Shown here: piece after piece, positions 22,746 to 33,702 of the stretch | How positions within the stretch are numbered: the stretch's first letter is position 1 | Layout: each line of letters begins with the position of its first letter | NCBI GenBank assembly: GCA_963781785.1 | Contig: CAWAHD010000002.1 | Location: 2,046,001 to 2,110,000, forward strand | DNA from: CAWAHD01 sp963781785 | GTDB lineage: Bacteria; Planctomycetota; Planctomycetia; Isosphaerales; Isosphaeraceae | Reading direction: 5' to 3' | Length of the DNA stretch: 64,000 bases | Position numbers and translations under genes: made by a program | The notes under the pieces: generated by a model | The model's database searches: none | The model's input: only the letters and a program-made list of their open reading frames with translations | What the model was told of the DNA's origin: nothing

Positions 22746-22755
22746 GGAAACAACG

Positions 22756-25700
22756 ATGAGTCTTGTCGCGAATGGCATCGAATTGTCGCTCCAGCAGAAG
22801 CGCGAGCTGGTCGCCCGCCTGCTGCTCGAGAAAGCTGGGTCAGACTCCTGCGCACCAAGCCTCGTCCACCGCTGGATCGAGGAGCAGGCCGGGCGCAGGC
22901 CGGAGGCCGTCGCGGTCGTCTCTTCGGGCGAATCGCTCACGTACGCCGAGCTCAATGCCCGTGCCAATCGCCTGGCACGGCGCCTCCGCGCCATGGGGGT
23001 CGGGCCCGAGGTGCTGGTGGGGCTCTGCGCCGGCCGGTCGGCGCGAACCGTGGTCGGGCTCTTGGCCATTCTCAAGGCGGGGGGAGCCTACGTACCGCTC
23101 GACCCAGCGTATCCCGCCGAGCGAATCGCCTTCATGCTCCAAGACGCGCAGGTCTCGGTTCTGCTCACGGAAGAGCGGTTGCGCGACCAACTACCCAACG
23201 TCGGAGCACGTATCCTCTGCCTAGACTCCGAGTCCCAGGCCCGCGACCGGGAGAGCGCGGCGAATCTCGATGGCGGAGCCAGCGCGGGGAACCTGGCCTA
23301 CGTGATCTACACCTCGGGATCGACTGGCAAGCCCAAAGGAGTGCAGATCACACATGGGGCACTCGCCAACTTGCTGCAATCGATGCGCAGGCTGCTGTCG
23401 ATCAATGAACGGGATGCGCTGCTGGCCGTGACGACTCTCTCGTTCGATATTGCGGCACTCGAGATCTTTCTCCCTTTGATTGTCGGTGCCCGCGTCGAGC
23501 TGATCGATCGCGACGTGGCTGCCGACGGCGCGCGACTTGTAGGTCGCTTGAACGACCCTGGGATCACGTTTCTACAGGCCACTCCCGCCACCTGGCGGTT
23601 GCTGCTGGAAGCGGGCTGGCAGGGTCAACCGGCGCTCACGATGCTCTGTGGCGGCGAGGCACTTCCCCGCGCTTTGGCGGATCGGCTGCTGGACAAGGGA
23701 GCCGCATTGTGGAACGTCTACGGTCCGACCGAGACGACCATCTGGTCATCGGCCTGTCGGGTTGAAGCGGGCGAGACCCCGATTTCGATCGGGCGGCCGA
23801 TTGCCAACACGCAGTTCTACGTGCTCGACAAACGGCTGCGTGCTGTGCCCGTCGGCGTCATCGGCGAGCTGTACATTGGCGGCACGGGGCTGGCGCGCGG
23901 CTACCGGCATCGCGCTGGTCTCACGGCCGAGCGGTTCATCCCCGACCCGTTCGGCACGACGCCCGGCGGTCGACTTTACTGGACGGGCGATCTCGGCCGT
24001 TGGCGCGCCGACGGGACCGTGGAATGCCTGGGCCGGGTAGATCACCAGGTGAAGATCCGGGGTTATCGCGTGGAGCTTGGCGAGATTGAGGCGGCCCTGG
24101 CCCGACATCCGGGGGTGCGCGAGGCAGCGGTTGCGGCTCGTCCGGATGCGAGCGGTGAGATGAGCTTGGCCGCCTACATCGTGGTGCGAGATCGGGCGGA
24201 GGGGAGTAGCGCGGCCGACTTACGACGGTGGCTCCAGGGCCAGCTTCCCGACTACATGGTTCCCTCGGCGTTCGTGAGCTTGGAGGCGTTGCCGCTGACA
24301 CCCAACAGCAAGGTCGATCGGCAGGCTCTTCCAGACCCGGGTGAGGGAAGGCTTGTTGGCGGTGCCGACTTTGTCCCGCCACGCGGACCGGTCGAAGCGG
24401 CCCTCGCCGAGATCTGTTCAGCGCTACTGGGTGAGAGCCAGATCGGCTCGTACGACAGCTTCTTCGAGCGCGGCGGCCACTCGCTCTTGGCCATTCAGCT
24501 CTTGGCTCGCGTGCGACGCACGTTCGACGTCGAGGTGCCGCTCGACGACTTTCTGGGTGAGCCGACCATCGCGCGGCTGGCACGCGCCGTTGAACGTGCG
24601 CTCGCCGAAGGGGGAGCTGCCAGCGACTCGCCGCTTGTCCGTGTCCCACGCGATGGCCCGATGCCCGCTTCGTTTCCGCAACAGCGGCTTTGGTTCCTCG
24701 ATCAACTGGAACCCGGACGCGCATCGTATAACATCCCGGCCGCCGTCCGGCTGCGCGGGCAGCTCGATTTCAGCGCGCTCGAGCGAGGGCTCAACGAGGT
24801 CATCCGCCGACACGAAGTGCTGCGGACCACGCTGGTCCCCGAGAGTGGGATTCCGCGGCAGATCATCGCCGATCGGCTCGAATTGCTCTGGACGACCGAG
24901 GATTTCAGCAGACTTCCCGAAGACGAACGTGAGTCGCAAGCCCTAAGACGGCTCCGCGAAGAAGCCGAGCGCCCGTTCGACCTGGCACGCGGACCGCTCA
25001 TCCGCGCTGCGCTCTTGCGACTGAGCGAACAAGAGCATTTTGCCATCGTGACCATGCATCACGCCATCTCGGACGGCTGGTCCATAGGAATCTTGATCCG
25101 TGAACTCTCTGCGTTGTACGGATCGTTTCGGCGGGGCGAGCCCTCGCCGCTTGCCGAACCCGTTGTCCAGTATGCCGACTATGCTGCCTGGCAGCGGAAG
25201 TTGCTCGAGGACGAGGGCTTTGAGGCCCAGCTCAAGTACTGGACGCGCCAACTCGCGGGCGTGCCTCAGCTCGAGCTGCCGACCGACAGGCCAAGGCCAC
25301 TGATCGCGAGCCAGCGCGGTGGGGAACGCACGGCGATGTTGCCGAAAGCGACCTTGGAGGCGCTGCGAGCACTCGGGCGAGGCGAGGGCGCGACGCTGTA
25401 CATCACACTGCTGGCGGCTTTCCAGGTACTCTTGCACCGCTACTCGTCGCAAGAGGATATCGCTGTCGGTTCGCCGATCGCGGCGCGAACGCGACCCGAG
25501 CTGGAGAGATTGATCGGGTTCTTCGTCAACACACTCGTCTTGCGCGGAGACCTTTCGGGCGATCCGGCGTTCCGCGAATTGTTGCGCCGGGTCCGTCGCA
25601 CGGCGATCGAGGCGTACACGCACCAAGACGTCCCGTTTGAGAAACTCGTGAGCGTCACGCACGCTGATCGCGATTCGAGTCGCGCGCCACTCTTCCAGGT

Positions 25701-26112
25701 GATGTTCGCGCTCCAGAATGTGCCGCCTCCTGAGCTGCACGCACCTGAGCTGGTCCTCACGCCCCTGGAGCTATCGAGCTCAACTTCAATGTTCGACCTG
25801 ACCCTCTTCGCGACCGAAGTTCCCGAGGGACTGCGGCTCAATTTCGAGTACAGCGCCGACCTATTCGATTCGGCGACGGCTGGCCGCATGCTTGCCCATT
25901 TCCAGATTCTGCTCGAAGAAATCGTCGCAGATCCTGATCAATCGATCGGTGCTATTCCCATGCTCACGCCGCATGAGCGAATGCAAATCCTGGAGGGCTT
26001 TAATCTTCTCGCGCCAGGCGATGACGAAGAGAACTTCGACGATCTGGAGTACGACGATCTGGACTCGGACATGTACGAATTCTCCAGCACGGAGCTCGCG
26101 ACCAATGACTAG
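22756..26112 (+). CDS. Non-ribosomal peptide synthetase (A-PCP-C)
   Basis: 1,118 residues, uninterrupted. A short helical leader (SLQQKRELVARLLLEKA) precedes adenylation 22.86-24.35 kb (IYTSGSTGKPKGVQITHG, NVYGPTETTIWSS, YWTGDLGRWR, KIRGYRVELGEIE), a PCP (FFERGGHSLLAIQLL, ~24.47) and an LCL-like condensation domain 24.65-25.96 (PASFPQQRLWFLDQLEPG, HHAISDGWSIG). The pocket reads D-I-L-Q-L-G-V-I-W, which matches glycine-type codes as I remember them. The C terminus is an acidic tail (DDEENFDDLEYDDLDSDMYE) that looks like a docking element. Start ATG 22756 has an AGGA ribosome binding site and follows the previous stop by 10 bp. Its A domain shares an almost identical 896-bp tract with the next gene. 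Confidence 0.92.
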   Translation: MSLVANGIELSLQQKRELVARLLLEKAGSDSCAPSLVHRWIEEQAGRRPEAVAVVSSGESLTYAELNARANRLARRLRAMGVGPEVLVGLCAGRSARTVVGLLAILKAGGAYVPLDPAYPAERIAFMLQDAQVSVLLTEERLRDQLPNVGARILCLDSESQARDRESAANLDGGASAGNLAYVIYTSGSTGKPKGVQITHGALANLLQSMRRLLSINERDALLAVTTLSFDIAALEIFLPLIVGARVELIDRDVAADGARLVGRLNDPGITFLQATPATWRLLLEAGWQGQPALTMLCGGEALPRALADRLLDKGAALWNVYGPTETTIWSSACRVEAGETPISIGRPIANTQFYVLDKRLRAVPVGVIGELYIGGTGLARGYRHRAGLTAERFIPDPFGTTPGGRLYWTGDLGRWRADGTVECLGRVDHQVKIRGYRVELGEIEAALARHPGVREAAVAARPDASGEMSLAAYIVVRDRAEGSSAADLRRWLQGQLPDYMVPSAFVSLEALPLTPNSKVDRQALPDPGEGRLVGGADFVPPRGPVEAALAEICSALLGESQIGSYDSFFERGGHSLLAIQLLARVRRTFDVEVPLDDFLGEPTIARLARAVERALAEGGAASDSPLVRVPRDGPMPASFPQQRLWFLDQLEPGRASYNIPAAVRLRGQLDFSALERGLNEVIRRHEVLRTTLVPESGIPRQIIADRLELLWTTEDFSRLPEDERESQALRRLREEAERPFDLARGPLIRAALLRLSEQEHFAIVTMHHAISDGWSIGILIRELSALYGSFRRGEPSPLAEPVVQYADYAAWQRKLLEDEGFEAQLKYWTRQLAGVPQLELPTDRPRPLIASQRGGERTAMLPKATLEALRALGRGEGATLYITLLAAFQVLLHRYSSQEDIAVGSPIAARTRPELERLIGFFVNTLVLRGDLSGDPAFRELLRRVRRTAIEAYTHQDVPFEKLVSVTHADRDSSRAPLFQVMFALQNVPPPELHAPELVLTPLELSSSTSMFDLTLFATEVPEGLRLNFEYSADLFDSATAGRMLAHFQILLEEIVADPDQSIGAIPMLTPHERMQILEGFNLLAPGDDEENFDDLEYDDLDSDMYEFSSTELATND
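22906..23801 (+). repeat. Copy 1 of a near-identical 896-bp adenylation-domain tract
   Basis: This stretch matches 26249-27144 base for base except one visible difference (A at 23541, G at 26884). It covers the core of the glycine-like adenylation domain, including all the substrate-pocket residues. Outside the tract the two genes drop to clear divergence. The offset is a constant 3343 bases. Confidence 0.9.
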
Positions 26113-29100
26113 CGCAACCAGGTCCCGCGTTGCCCGCGCCGCGGAAGGGATGCTGCGGAAGCCGCCACAGGAAATGACTCGTCGGTCCCCGCCGAAGCCA
26201 CGGTGCGTCCACCGCTGGATCGAGGAGCAGGCTCGGCTGAGGCCAGACGCCGTCGCGGTCGTCTCTTCGGGCGAATCGCTCACGTACGCCGAGCTCAATG
26301 CCCGTGCCAATCGCCTGGCACGGCGCCTCCGCGCCATGGGGGTCGGGCCCGAGGTGCTGGTGGGGCTCTGCGCCGGCCGGTCGGCGCGAACCGTGGTCGG
26401 GCTCTTGGCCATTCTCAAGGCGGGGGGAGCCTACGTACCGCTCGACCCAGCGTATCCCGCCGAGCGAATCGCCTTCATGCTCCAAGACGCGCAGGTCTCG
26501 GTTCTGCTCACGGAAGAGCGGTTGCGCGACCAACTACCCAACGTCGGAGCACGTATCCTCTGCCTAGACTCCGAGTCCCAGGCCCGCGACCGGGAGAGCG
26601 CGGCGAATCTCGATGGCGGAGCCAGCGCGGGGAACCTGGCCTACGTGATCTACACCTCGGGATCGACTGGCAAGCCCAAAGGAGTGCAGATCACACATGG
26701 GGCACTCGCCAACTTGCTGCAATCGATGCGCAGGCTGCTGTCGATCAATGAACGGGATGCGCTGCTGGCCGTGACGACTCTCTCGTTCGATATTGCGGCA
26801 CTCGAGATCTTTCTCCCTTTGATTGTCGGTGCCCGCGTCGAGCTGATCGATCGCGACGTGGCTGCCGACGGCGCGCGACTTGTGGGTCGCTTGAACGACC
26901 CTGGGATCACGTTTCTACAGGCCACTCCCGCCACCTGGCGGTTGCTGCTGGAAGCGGGCTGGCAGGGTCAACCGGCGCTCACGATGCTCTGTGGCGGCGA
27001 GGCACTTCCCCGCGCTTTGGCGGATCGGCTGCTGGACAAGGGAGCCGCATTGTGGAACGTCTACGGTCCGACCGAGACGACCATCTGGTCATCGGCCTGT
27101 CGGGTTGAAGCGGGCGAGACCCCGATTTCGATCGGGCGGCCGATCGCCAACACGCAATTCTACGTACTCGACAAACGGCTGCGTGCTGTGCCCGTCGGTG
27201 TCATCGGCGAGCTGTACATTGGCGGCTCGGGCCTGGCGCGGGGATACCGGCATCGCGCTGGTCTCACGGCTGCGCGGTTCATTCCCGATCCGTTCGGCGC
27301 GACGCCGGGCGGTCGACTGTACTGGTCGGGCGATCTCGCCCGATGGCGAGCCGACGGGACGCTGGAATGCCTGGGGCGGATTGATCACCAGGTGAAGATT
27401 CGGGGATATCGCGTGGAGCTTGGCGAGATCGAGGCGGCGTTGGCGCGACATCCGGGGGTGCGCGAGGCGGCGGTTGCGGCTCGTCCGGATGCGAGCGGCG
27501 AGACGGGCCTGGCCGCGTACATCGTCGTACGTGACGGGTCAGACACGAGTAGCGCGGCCGACTTGCGAAGGTGGCTCCAGGGCCACCTTCCCGACTACAT
27601 GGTCCCATCGGCGTTCGTGAGCCTGGAGGCGTTGCCGCTGACACCCAACGGCAAGGTCGATCGGCAGGCTCTTCCGGACCCGGCTGAAGGCAGGCTTACG
27701 GAGACCGCCGACTTCGTCCCGCCACGCGGGCCGGTCGAGGAGATGGTCGCGTCAAGCTGGGGATCGCTCTTGGGCGTGGAACGGGTTGGCGCGCACGACA
27801 ATTTCTTCGATCTCGGCGGTCATTCGTTGCTGGCGACGCAGGTCGTCTCGCGACTGCGCGAGGCGTTTGGCGTCGAAATCCCGCTTCGCGCGCTCTTTGA
27901 GTCTCCCACCATCGCCGGTGTGGCGGCGCAGATCGATTCAATGAAACGCGGCGGCGCATCGAGCGACTTGGGCCCGATCGAGCCCACTGCGCGCGGTGGT
28001 GCGCTGCCACTTTCGTTCTCACAGGAGGCCCTGTGGTTTCTCGATCAGCTCGCGCCCGGACAGCCGACCTTCAACGTCACTGCGGCCTTGCGAATCGTGG
28101 GACAGCTTGACAGGCCCGCTCTCGAGCGGAGCGTCAACGAGCTGGCACGTCGCCACGAGTCGCTTCGCACGACCTTCGGCGCCTCCGGCGGATCGCCTTA
28201 TCAGCTCGTCGCGCCGGACCACAGTCTGAATATCGAAACCGTCGACCTTTCCAATTTGCCGCTCGAGGACCGTCAGGCCGAAGCCACGCGGAGGGCGATC
28301 GCCGAGGCACGACGTCCGTTCGACCTGAACCGCGGGCCACTCGCTCGGATCAGCCTGCTTCGATCAGCCGATGCCGAACACATGGTGCTCCTGACGATGC
28401 ACCACCTCGTCACCGACGGCTGGTCATTTAACCTCGCCGGCGAAGAGCTGATGACACTCTACCAGGCTTTTCGCCACGGCCGCGTATCGCCGCTCCCGAT
28501 CCTGCCGATCCAGTACGCCGACTTCGCCCGCTGGCAGCGCGAGCAGTTCCAAAGCGGAGCTTGGACTAACCGGATCGAGCGCTGGAAACGCCGACTCGCG
28601 GGCGTGCCGCCTCTTGAGCTGCCAACGGATCGCCCTCGTCCGCCGGTCCGCCGCGCTGAGGGCGCCCAGCATCCCCTGGTGCTGTCGTCAGAACTCTCTG
28701 ACGCGGTCAGGGCCCTCAGCCGCAGCGAAGGTGTTACCCCCTTCATGACGCTGCTGGCTGCCTTTCAGCTCTTACTGGGCCGGTGGAGCGGCCAGGACGA
28801 CTTCGCCGTCGGGTCGCCAGTTGCCAACCGGACCAGGGCCGAAACCGAACGCGTGCTCGGCTACTTCGTCAACATGCTCGCATTCCGCGCCGACCTTTCG
28901 GGAAATCCGACCGTACGCGAATTCCTCTCGCGGGTGCGCGAGGTGTCCCTCGAGGCATTTGAGAACCAGGAGATCCCTCTTGAGGTCCTCATCCCCGCGC
29001 TCAAGCCCGATCGCGACGCCAGTCGTTCTCCACTATTCCAGGTGATGTTCATCCTTCAGAACAACGCGTTGCCCGAGGTCGGCTCGCTCGACCTGACGAT

Positions 29101-32034
29101 TTCTCCGCTCGATCTCGACCAGGGGAACGGAACATCCAAGTTCGACCTCGCGCTGGGATTTGAGGATTACCGCGACGGATTCGCTGGGTCGTTGGAATTC
29201 AACACCGATCTGTTCGAGGCCACCACCATCAATCGCTTCGCGCGGCAATTCGTGAAAGTGCTCGAAGGTTTGATTCTTGATCCCGAGCGGCGGCTGTCCG
29301 AAGTGTCACTTCTTTGCGACCAAGAACGTCAGCAGGTCGTGGCATGGAGTCGCCCTCGATCGCACGAGTCCGAATTCTTGGATCACCGCGACCGGCTCGC
29401 TCTGTCGGGCATTCACGGTCGCTTCGAGACCCAGGTCGAGGCGACACCCGACCGGTTGGCGCTGGTATCCGACGGCGAGCGACTGAACTATGCGGAATTG
29501 AACGCACGCGCCAACCGGCTCGCACGTCACCTCCGCTCGCGGGGCGCGCGCCGGACGCACGGGTCGGCCTCGTCGTCGGCTCGCCGATCAATCGAATCGT
29601 CGCCGTACTCGCCGTGCTCAAGGCGGGGGCGGCCTATGTCCCGATTGACCCATCGCTGCCCATGGCGCGGTCGGAGGGAATGCTGGACGCTGCGAGTGCA
29701 TCCATTGTGATCGTCGACGGTGGTGGGATTAGCAGTGCTTCGCGAACCCGGGCGACGATCGTCGACTTGAACGCAGACCGCGATTCCGTCGACGGCCAAA
29801 GTTCCGAAAATCTGTCGGTGCGAATACACGCCGACGACCTCGCCTACGTCATCTTCACGTCCGGCACCACCGGGAGGCCGAAGGGCGTGATGGTCGCGCA
29901 TCGCAGCCTGCTCTCGATCGCTGCTGCGTGGGACGAGTCCTACCAACTGCGGCAAGGCCCGCTGCGGCACCTCCAAGTCGCCGGCTTCGCCTTCGACGTC
30001 TTCACGGGCGACTGGGTTCGCGCGCTCACCACTGGCGGAACTCTGATCACTTGTCCTACTCATGTGGCGCTCGATCCCCGCGCGCTCTCCGAGTTAATCG
30101 AGCGCAAACGCATCCGATGCGTGGAGCTGGTCCCTGCATTGGCCGAACCCCTGGCCGCGCATTGCGAACAGACCGGCCGCGACCTGGGTGGATTGCGGCT
30201 ATTGGCGGTCGGCTCCGACTCGCTCCGCGGTGGCCTTTACGCGAGGCTGCGAAAGTTGGTGGGGCAGCGCGGGCGAGTCGTCAACAGCTACGGTTTGACG
30301 GAGGTGACGATCGACAGCACGTACTTCGAGGGGCCGCTAAAGGGTTCCCGCGAGGACGGGCCTGTACCGATCGGCCAACCGTTCCCTGGTACGTGCACAT
30401 ACATCCTGGATGGGCGAGGCGAGCTGGTCCCCTCCGGCGTCGTGGGCGAGCTTTACGTCGGCGGGCCCGGAGTGGCGCGGGGCTACGTTGGCAACCCGTC
30501 ACAGACGGCCGAGCGTTTCGTGCCGGATCCGCACGGCGAGCGCGGATCGCGAATGTACGCCACGGGCGACCGAGCGCGCTGGCGCGAGGGGGGCGCTATC
30601 GAGCTGCTGGGGCGAAGAGACGACCAGGTGAAGGTGCGGGGCTGCCGTGTCGAGATCGCGGAAGTTGAGGCCGCAATTGCCTCGTGTCCAGGTGTGCGCG
30701 AGGCCGCCGTCATCGCGGAGGACGACGGAGCCGGCGGTCAGCGGCTGATCGCGTGCGTCGTCGCCACGCACCACCAGAGCTACCGTGTCGACAAGCTGCG
30801 ACGATTGCTTCGCGACACGCTCCCCCGCCCGATGATCCCATCACGAATTGAGATCGTCGCTGCACTACCACGAACTCCTTCCGGCAAGGTCCATCGTCAA
30901 ACCTTGCTGGAGTCGCTGCCCGAGGTCTTCACCACGGCCGATGGAATCGTGCGGCCACGAAACCAAGTCGAGGAACGGCTCGTTGCGATCTGGGAAGAGC
31001 TGCTCCAGTTCCGGCCGATCGGCGTGACCGAAGATTTCTTCGACCTCGGCGGCCATTCACTGCTGGCGGTGCGCCTGGCGGCGCGGATCGAGGAACGATT
31101 CGGGCGATCGCTTGCACTATCGGACCTGCTCAAGGGCTCAACGATTGAGCTGCTGGCCTCTCGGCTTGATGAGCCGGTTGTCTCGCGGGGCGGCTCGCCG
31201 CTGGTAGATCTCGGCGCAGCGGGGCCGGGCCGGCCGCTCATTCTGGTGCATCCGATCGGCGGTGGCATTCTGTGCTACAACGCCTTGGCCCGTTGCCTGG
31301 ATGGGTCGCGAAACGTGCTTGGCCTCGAGGCGCATGGCCTTGAGGGTGAGGCCGAACATGAGACCGACCTCGTGCGCATGGCGTCACGATACGTCGAAGC
31401 CCTTCGCCTAAAGCGTCCGCGGGGACCTTATTTCCTGGGCGGGTGGTCGCTGGGGGGAGTCGTGGCCTTCGAAATGGCCAGGCAGCTCGCTGCTGCCGGA
31501 GACGAGGTGCCGCTCGTATTCCTGATTGATTCTCCCGTTCCCAGCCGAGGACGCTTCCCGCGTTCGTTAGACGACCATGAGATCTTGGTCGACTTCGCTG
31601 CCGACCTGGCACGCACCGCGGGCCGCGACAATTTGGCATCGCTCGAGCAACTCCGCGGCCTCGACCTCGAGGCAATACGACATGGCAGTTTGCCGCGAGC
31701 GATCGAAGGTAGCGAAATCGCCCGCGAGATCGGCGCGGAACGTCTGCAAAGGCTACACGGCGTATACCGAGCGAACCGACTCGCGCTCGAAGGCTATGAG
31801 CCTAGCCCATACCCGGGCCGCGCGGTCCTCATCCGCGCGGTCGAACCTTGGCATTTTTGACGATGGCTCAGCGCAGGGTGGAATGCCCTCGTGCTCGGTG
31901 GCGTCACGACCCACCATCTCCCCGGCGACCATTACACGATCATGCAGCGGCCGACTGTCGAAAACCTTGCCGAAATCCTCTCGGGCGAGATCGAACGTCT
32001 CGAACGGATAATGGGAGAGGTCGAAAGTCGATGA
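26105..32034 (+). CDS. Terminal NRPS (A-PCP-C-A-PCP-TE), interrupted twice
   Basis: About 1,975 residues when a shift near 29545 and an in-frame TGA at 31858-31860 are bridged. The start ATG 26105 overlaps the preceding gene by 8 bp. Domains: adenylation 26.2-27.69 kb (pocket D-I-L-Q-L-G-V-I-W, glycine-like, same as the preceding protein); PCP (DLGGHSLLATQVV ~27.82); condensation 28.0-29.3 (FSQEALWFLDQLAPG, HHLVTDGWSFN); adenylation 29.4-30.9 (FAFDVFTGDWVRAL, NSYGLTEVTIDST; pocket D-V-G-E-L-V-S-I-D, ornithine-like); PCP (DLGGHSLLAVRLA ~31.05); type I thioesterase 31.2-32.03 (VHPIGGGILCY, nucleophile in FLGGWSLGGVVAFE, Asp in FLIDSPVP). After the TGA the same frame continues RWLSAGWNALVLGGVTTHHL and GDHYTIMQRPTVENL with the catalytic His, then stops at 32032-32034 over the exporter start. 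It finishes and releases, perhaps cyclises, the peptide. Confidence 0.87.
26249..27144 (+). repeat. Copy 2 of the near-identical 896-bp adenylation-domain tract
   Basis: Partner of 22906-23801 in the next synthetase gene. The sharp edges inside the reading frames point to a recent duplication or gene conversion of the A-domain core, or in the worst case to an assembly that copied one repeat into the other. Confidence 0.9.
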
Positions 32035-33688
32035 ATCTCATGCGGTTCTTACTCCAATCTTCGCGTCGTACGGTGATCGTTGCGACGATCGCCGGGGCGG
32101 TCGCTGGCGCGACCGGAATTGGGCTCATCGCGATCATCCAAATCGAGCTGGCGCGAATCGTCCGCACCGGGGACCATGGTCTGGGCCTTCGCGGCGCTTT
32201 GCGTCATTTCGGCAGTCGCGCGAGTGATCGGGCAGATTGGCATGGTCAGACTGGGACAGCAGGCTGTGACTGACCTCAGCCTACAAATCGTCGGTCGCGC
32301 GCTGAATTTGCCTTTGCGGGCGTTCGAGGCGATCGACAGCTCAGGTTTGCTGGCAGTGCTCACCGAGGACATCATCCTGATCGCCAACGCCCTCGTTGGG
32401 ATACCGCACCTTTGCATCAATGTCCCGATCCTCATCGCTTGCGTGATCTATATCGGCTGGCTCTCGCCAATCATCTTCGTGTGCGGTGTCTGCTTCGCCG
32501 CTCCGGCCATTGCCATCTCCGTGGTCTTATCATCACTGGGCGTGAGTAAGCTGCGCGACGCACGCGCTCGTCAGGACGTGCTCGTCGGCCATTTCCGCGC
32601 GCTGATCGGCGGATTTCGCGAGCTCAAGCTCCATCGGGGGCGGCGCGACGCTTATCTCGCCGAGAGTCTAGAGCCCACCATGGCGTCAGTCCGCAGGGAT
32701 ATGGTCCACGGCCTTACCGGGTTCGCCGTCGCAGAAGGCTGGAGCCAGCTCGCGTTTTTCGGCTTCATCGGCGTCTTGCTCTTCGCCATCGCTCGAATCG
32801 AGCCGATCGGCCGGCCGACGCTCGTCTCCGCCGTACTGATCGTGCTCTATCTGATGAGCCCGCTCGATATCATCCTCACCTGGCTACCGATTCTGGGGCG
32901 GGCGCGGGCATCACTCCAAAAGGTTCAGAAGCTGATCCCAAGACTGGAACCGCTTGCTGAAGGAGCAGACGGTCGGCCAGACAACCGAAGACAACTCACG
33001 TTTCTTGACTCGGTGCGTCTGGAGGGTGTGACATTCACGTATCGTGAAGAGCGCAATCGCACGGGCTTCACACTGGAGCCCGTTGACCTGGCTCTCCGGC
33101 GCGGCGAGATTGTCGTCCTGGCTGGCGGAAACGGCTGCGGCAAGACAACGCTCGTCAAGCTGATCTCGGGCCTCTACGCTCCATCGAGCGGAGTCGTCCG
33201 CATCGACGGGCGCGTGGTAGATGACGACAATCGCGAGTCCTATCGGCAACTGTTCTCAGCCGTCTACGCCGACGGTTATCTCTTTTCGGATTTGAAGGGT
33301 GTCGGCACGGGAGCAATTGAAGAAAGGGCCCGAGCTGGACTGAACCGACTCGACCTGGCGGACCATGTTGCTGTAGACGGGAACTCGTTCTCCACCGTCG
33401 AGCTCTCGCAGGGACAGCGCCGGCGCCTGGCGATCCTCTGCGCCTGGTTGGAAGATAGGCCGATCTGCATCTTCGATGAATCAGCCGCGAATCAAGATGT
33501 CTCGTTCAAACGCTTCTTCTATTACACGCTGCTCCCTGAGCTCAGTGCCGCGGGCAAGGCGACTCTTAGTGATCAGCCACGACGAAAGCTATTTCGACGT
33601 CGCCGATCGCGTCATCCGGCTCCAGGACGGCCGTCTCGTCGATGAGTCGCTTCTGGCCGTCGACCCCAAGTGGGCCTCAACGCTTTAA
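32031..33688 (+). CDS. Cyclic-peptide exporter, ABC transporter (PvdE/SyrD type; frameshifted)
   Basis: About 550 residues: a six-helix membrane half fused to an ATPase. It starts at ATG 32031 inside the synthetase stop (MNLMRFLLQSSRRTVIVATIAGAVAG), shifts frame near 32170 (to WAFAALCVISAVARVIGQIGM) and again near 33560. ATPase motifs: Walker A GGNGCGKTTL (~33.13 kb), signature LSQGQRRRLA, Walker B ICIFDESAANQD, H-loop VISHDESYF. The Asp-Glu-x-Ala-Ala-x-Gln-Asp form of Walker B and the closing ISHDESYFDVADRVIRLQDG are typical of the PvdE/SyrD cyclic-peptide exporters. By family it moves the assembled peptide across the inner membrane. Overlap with the synthetase gene fixes it in the operon. 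Confidence 0.86.
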
Positions 33689-33702
33689 CAAGGATTCTGC
33701 AC

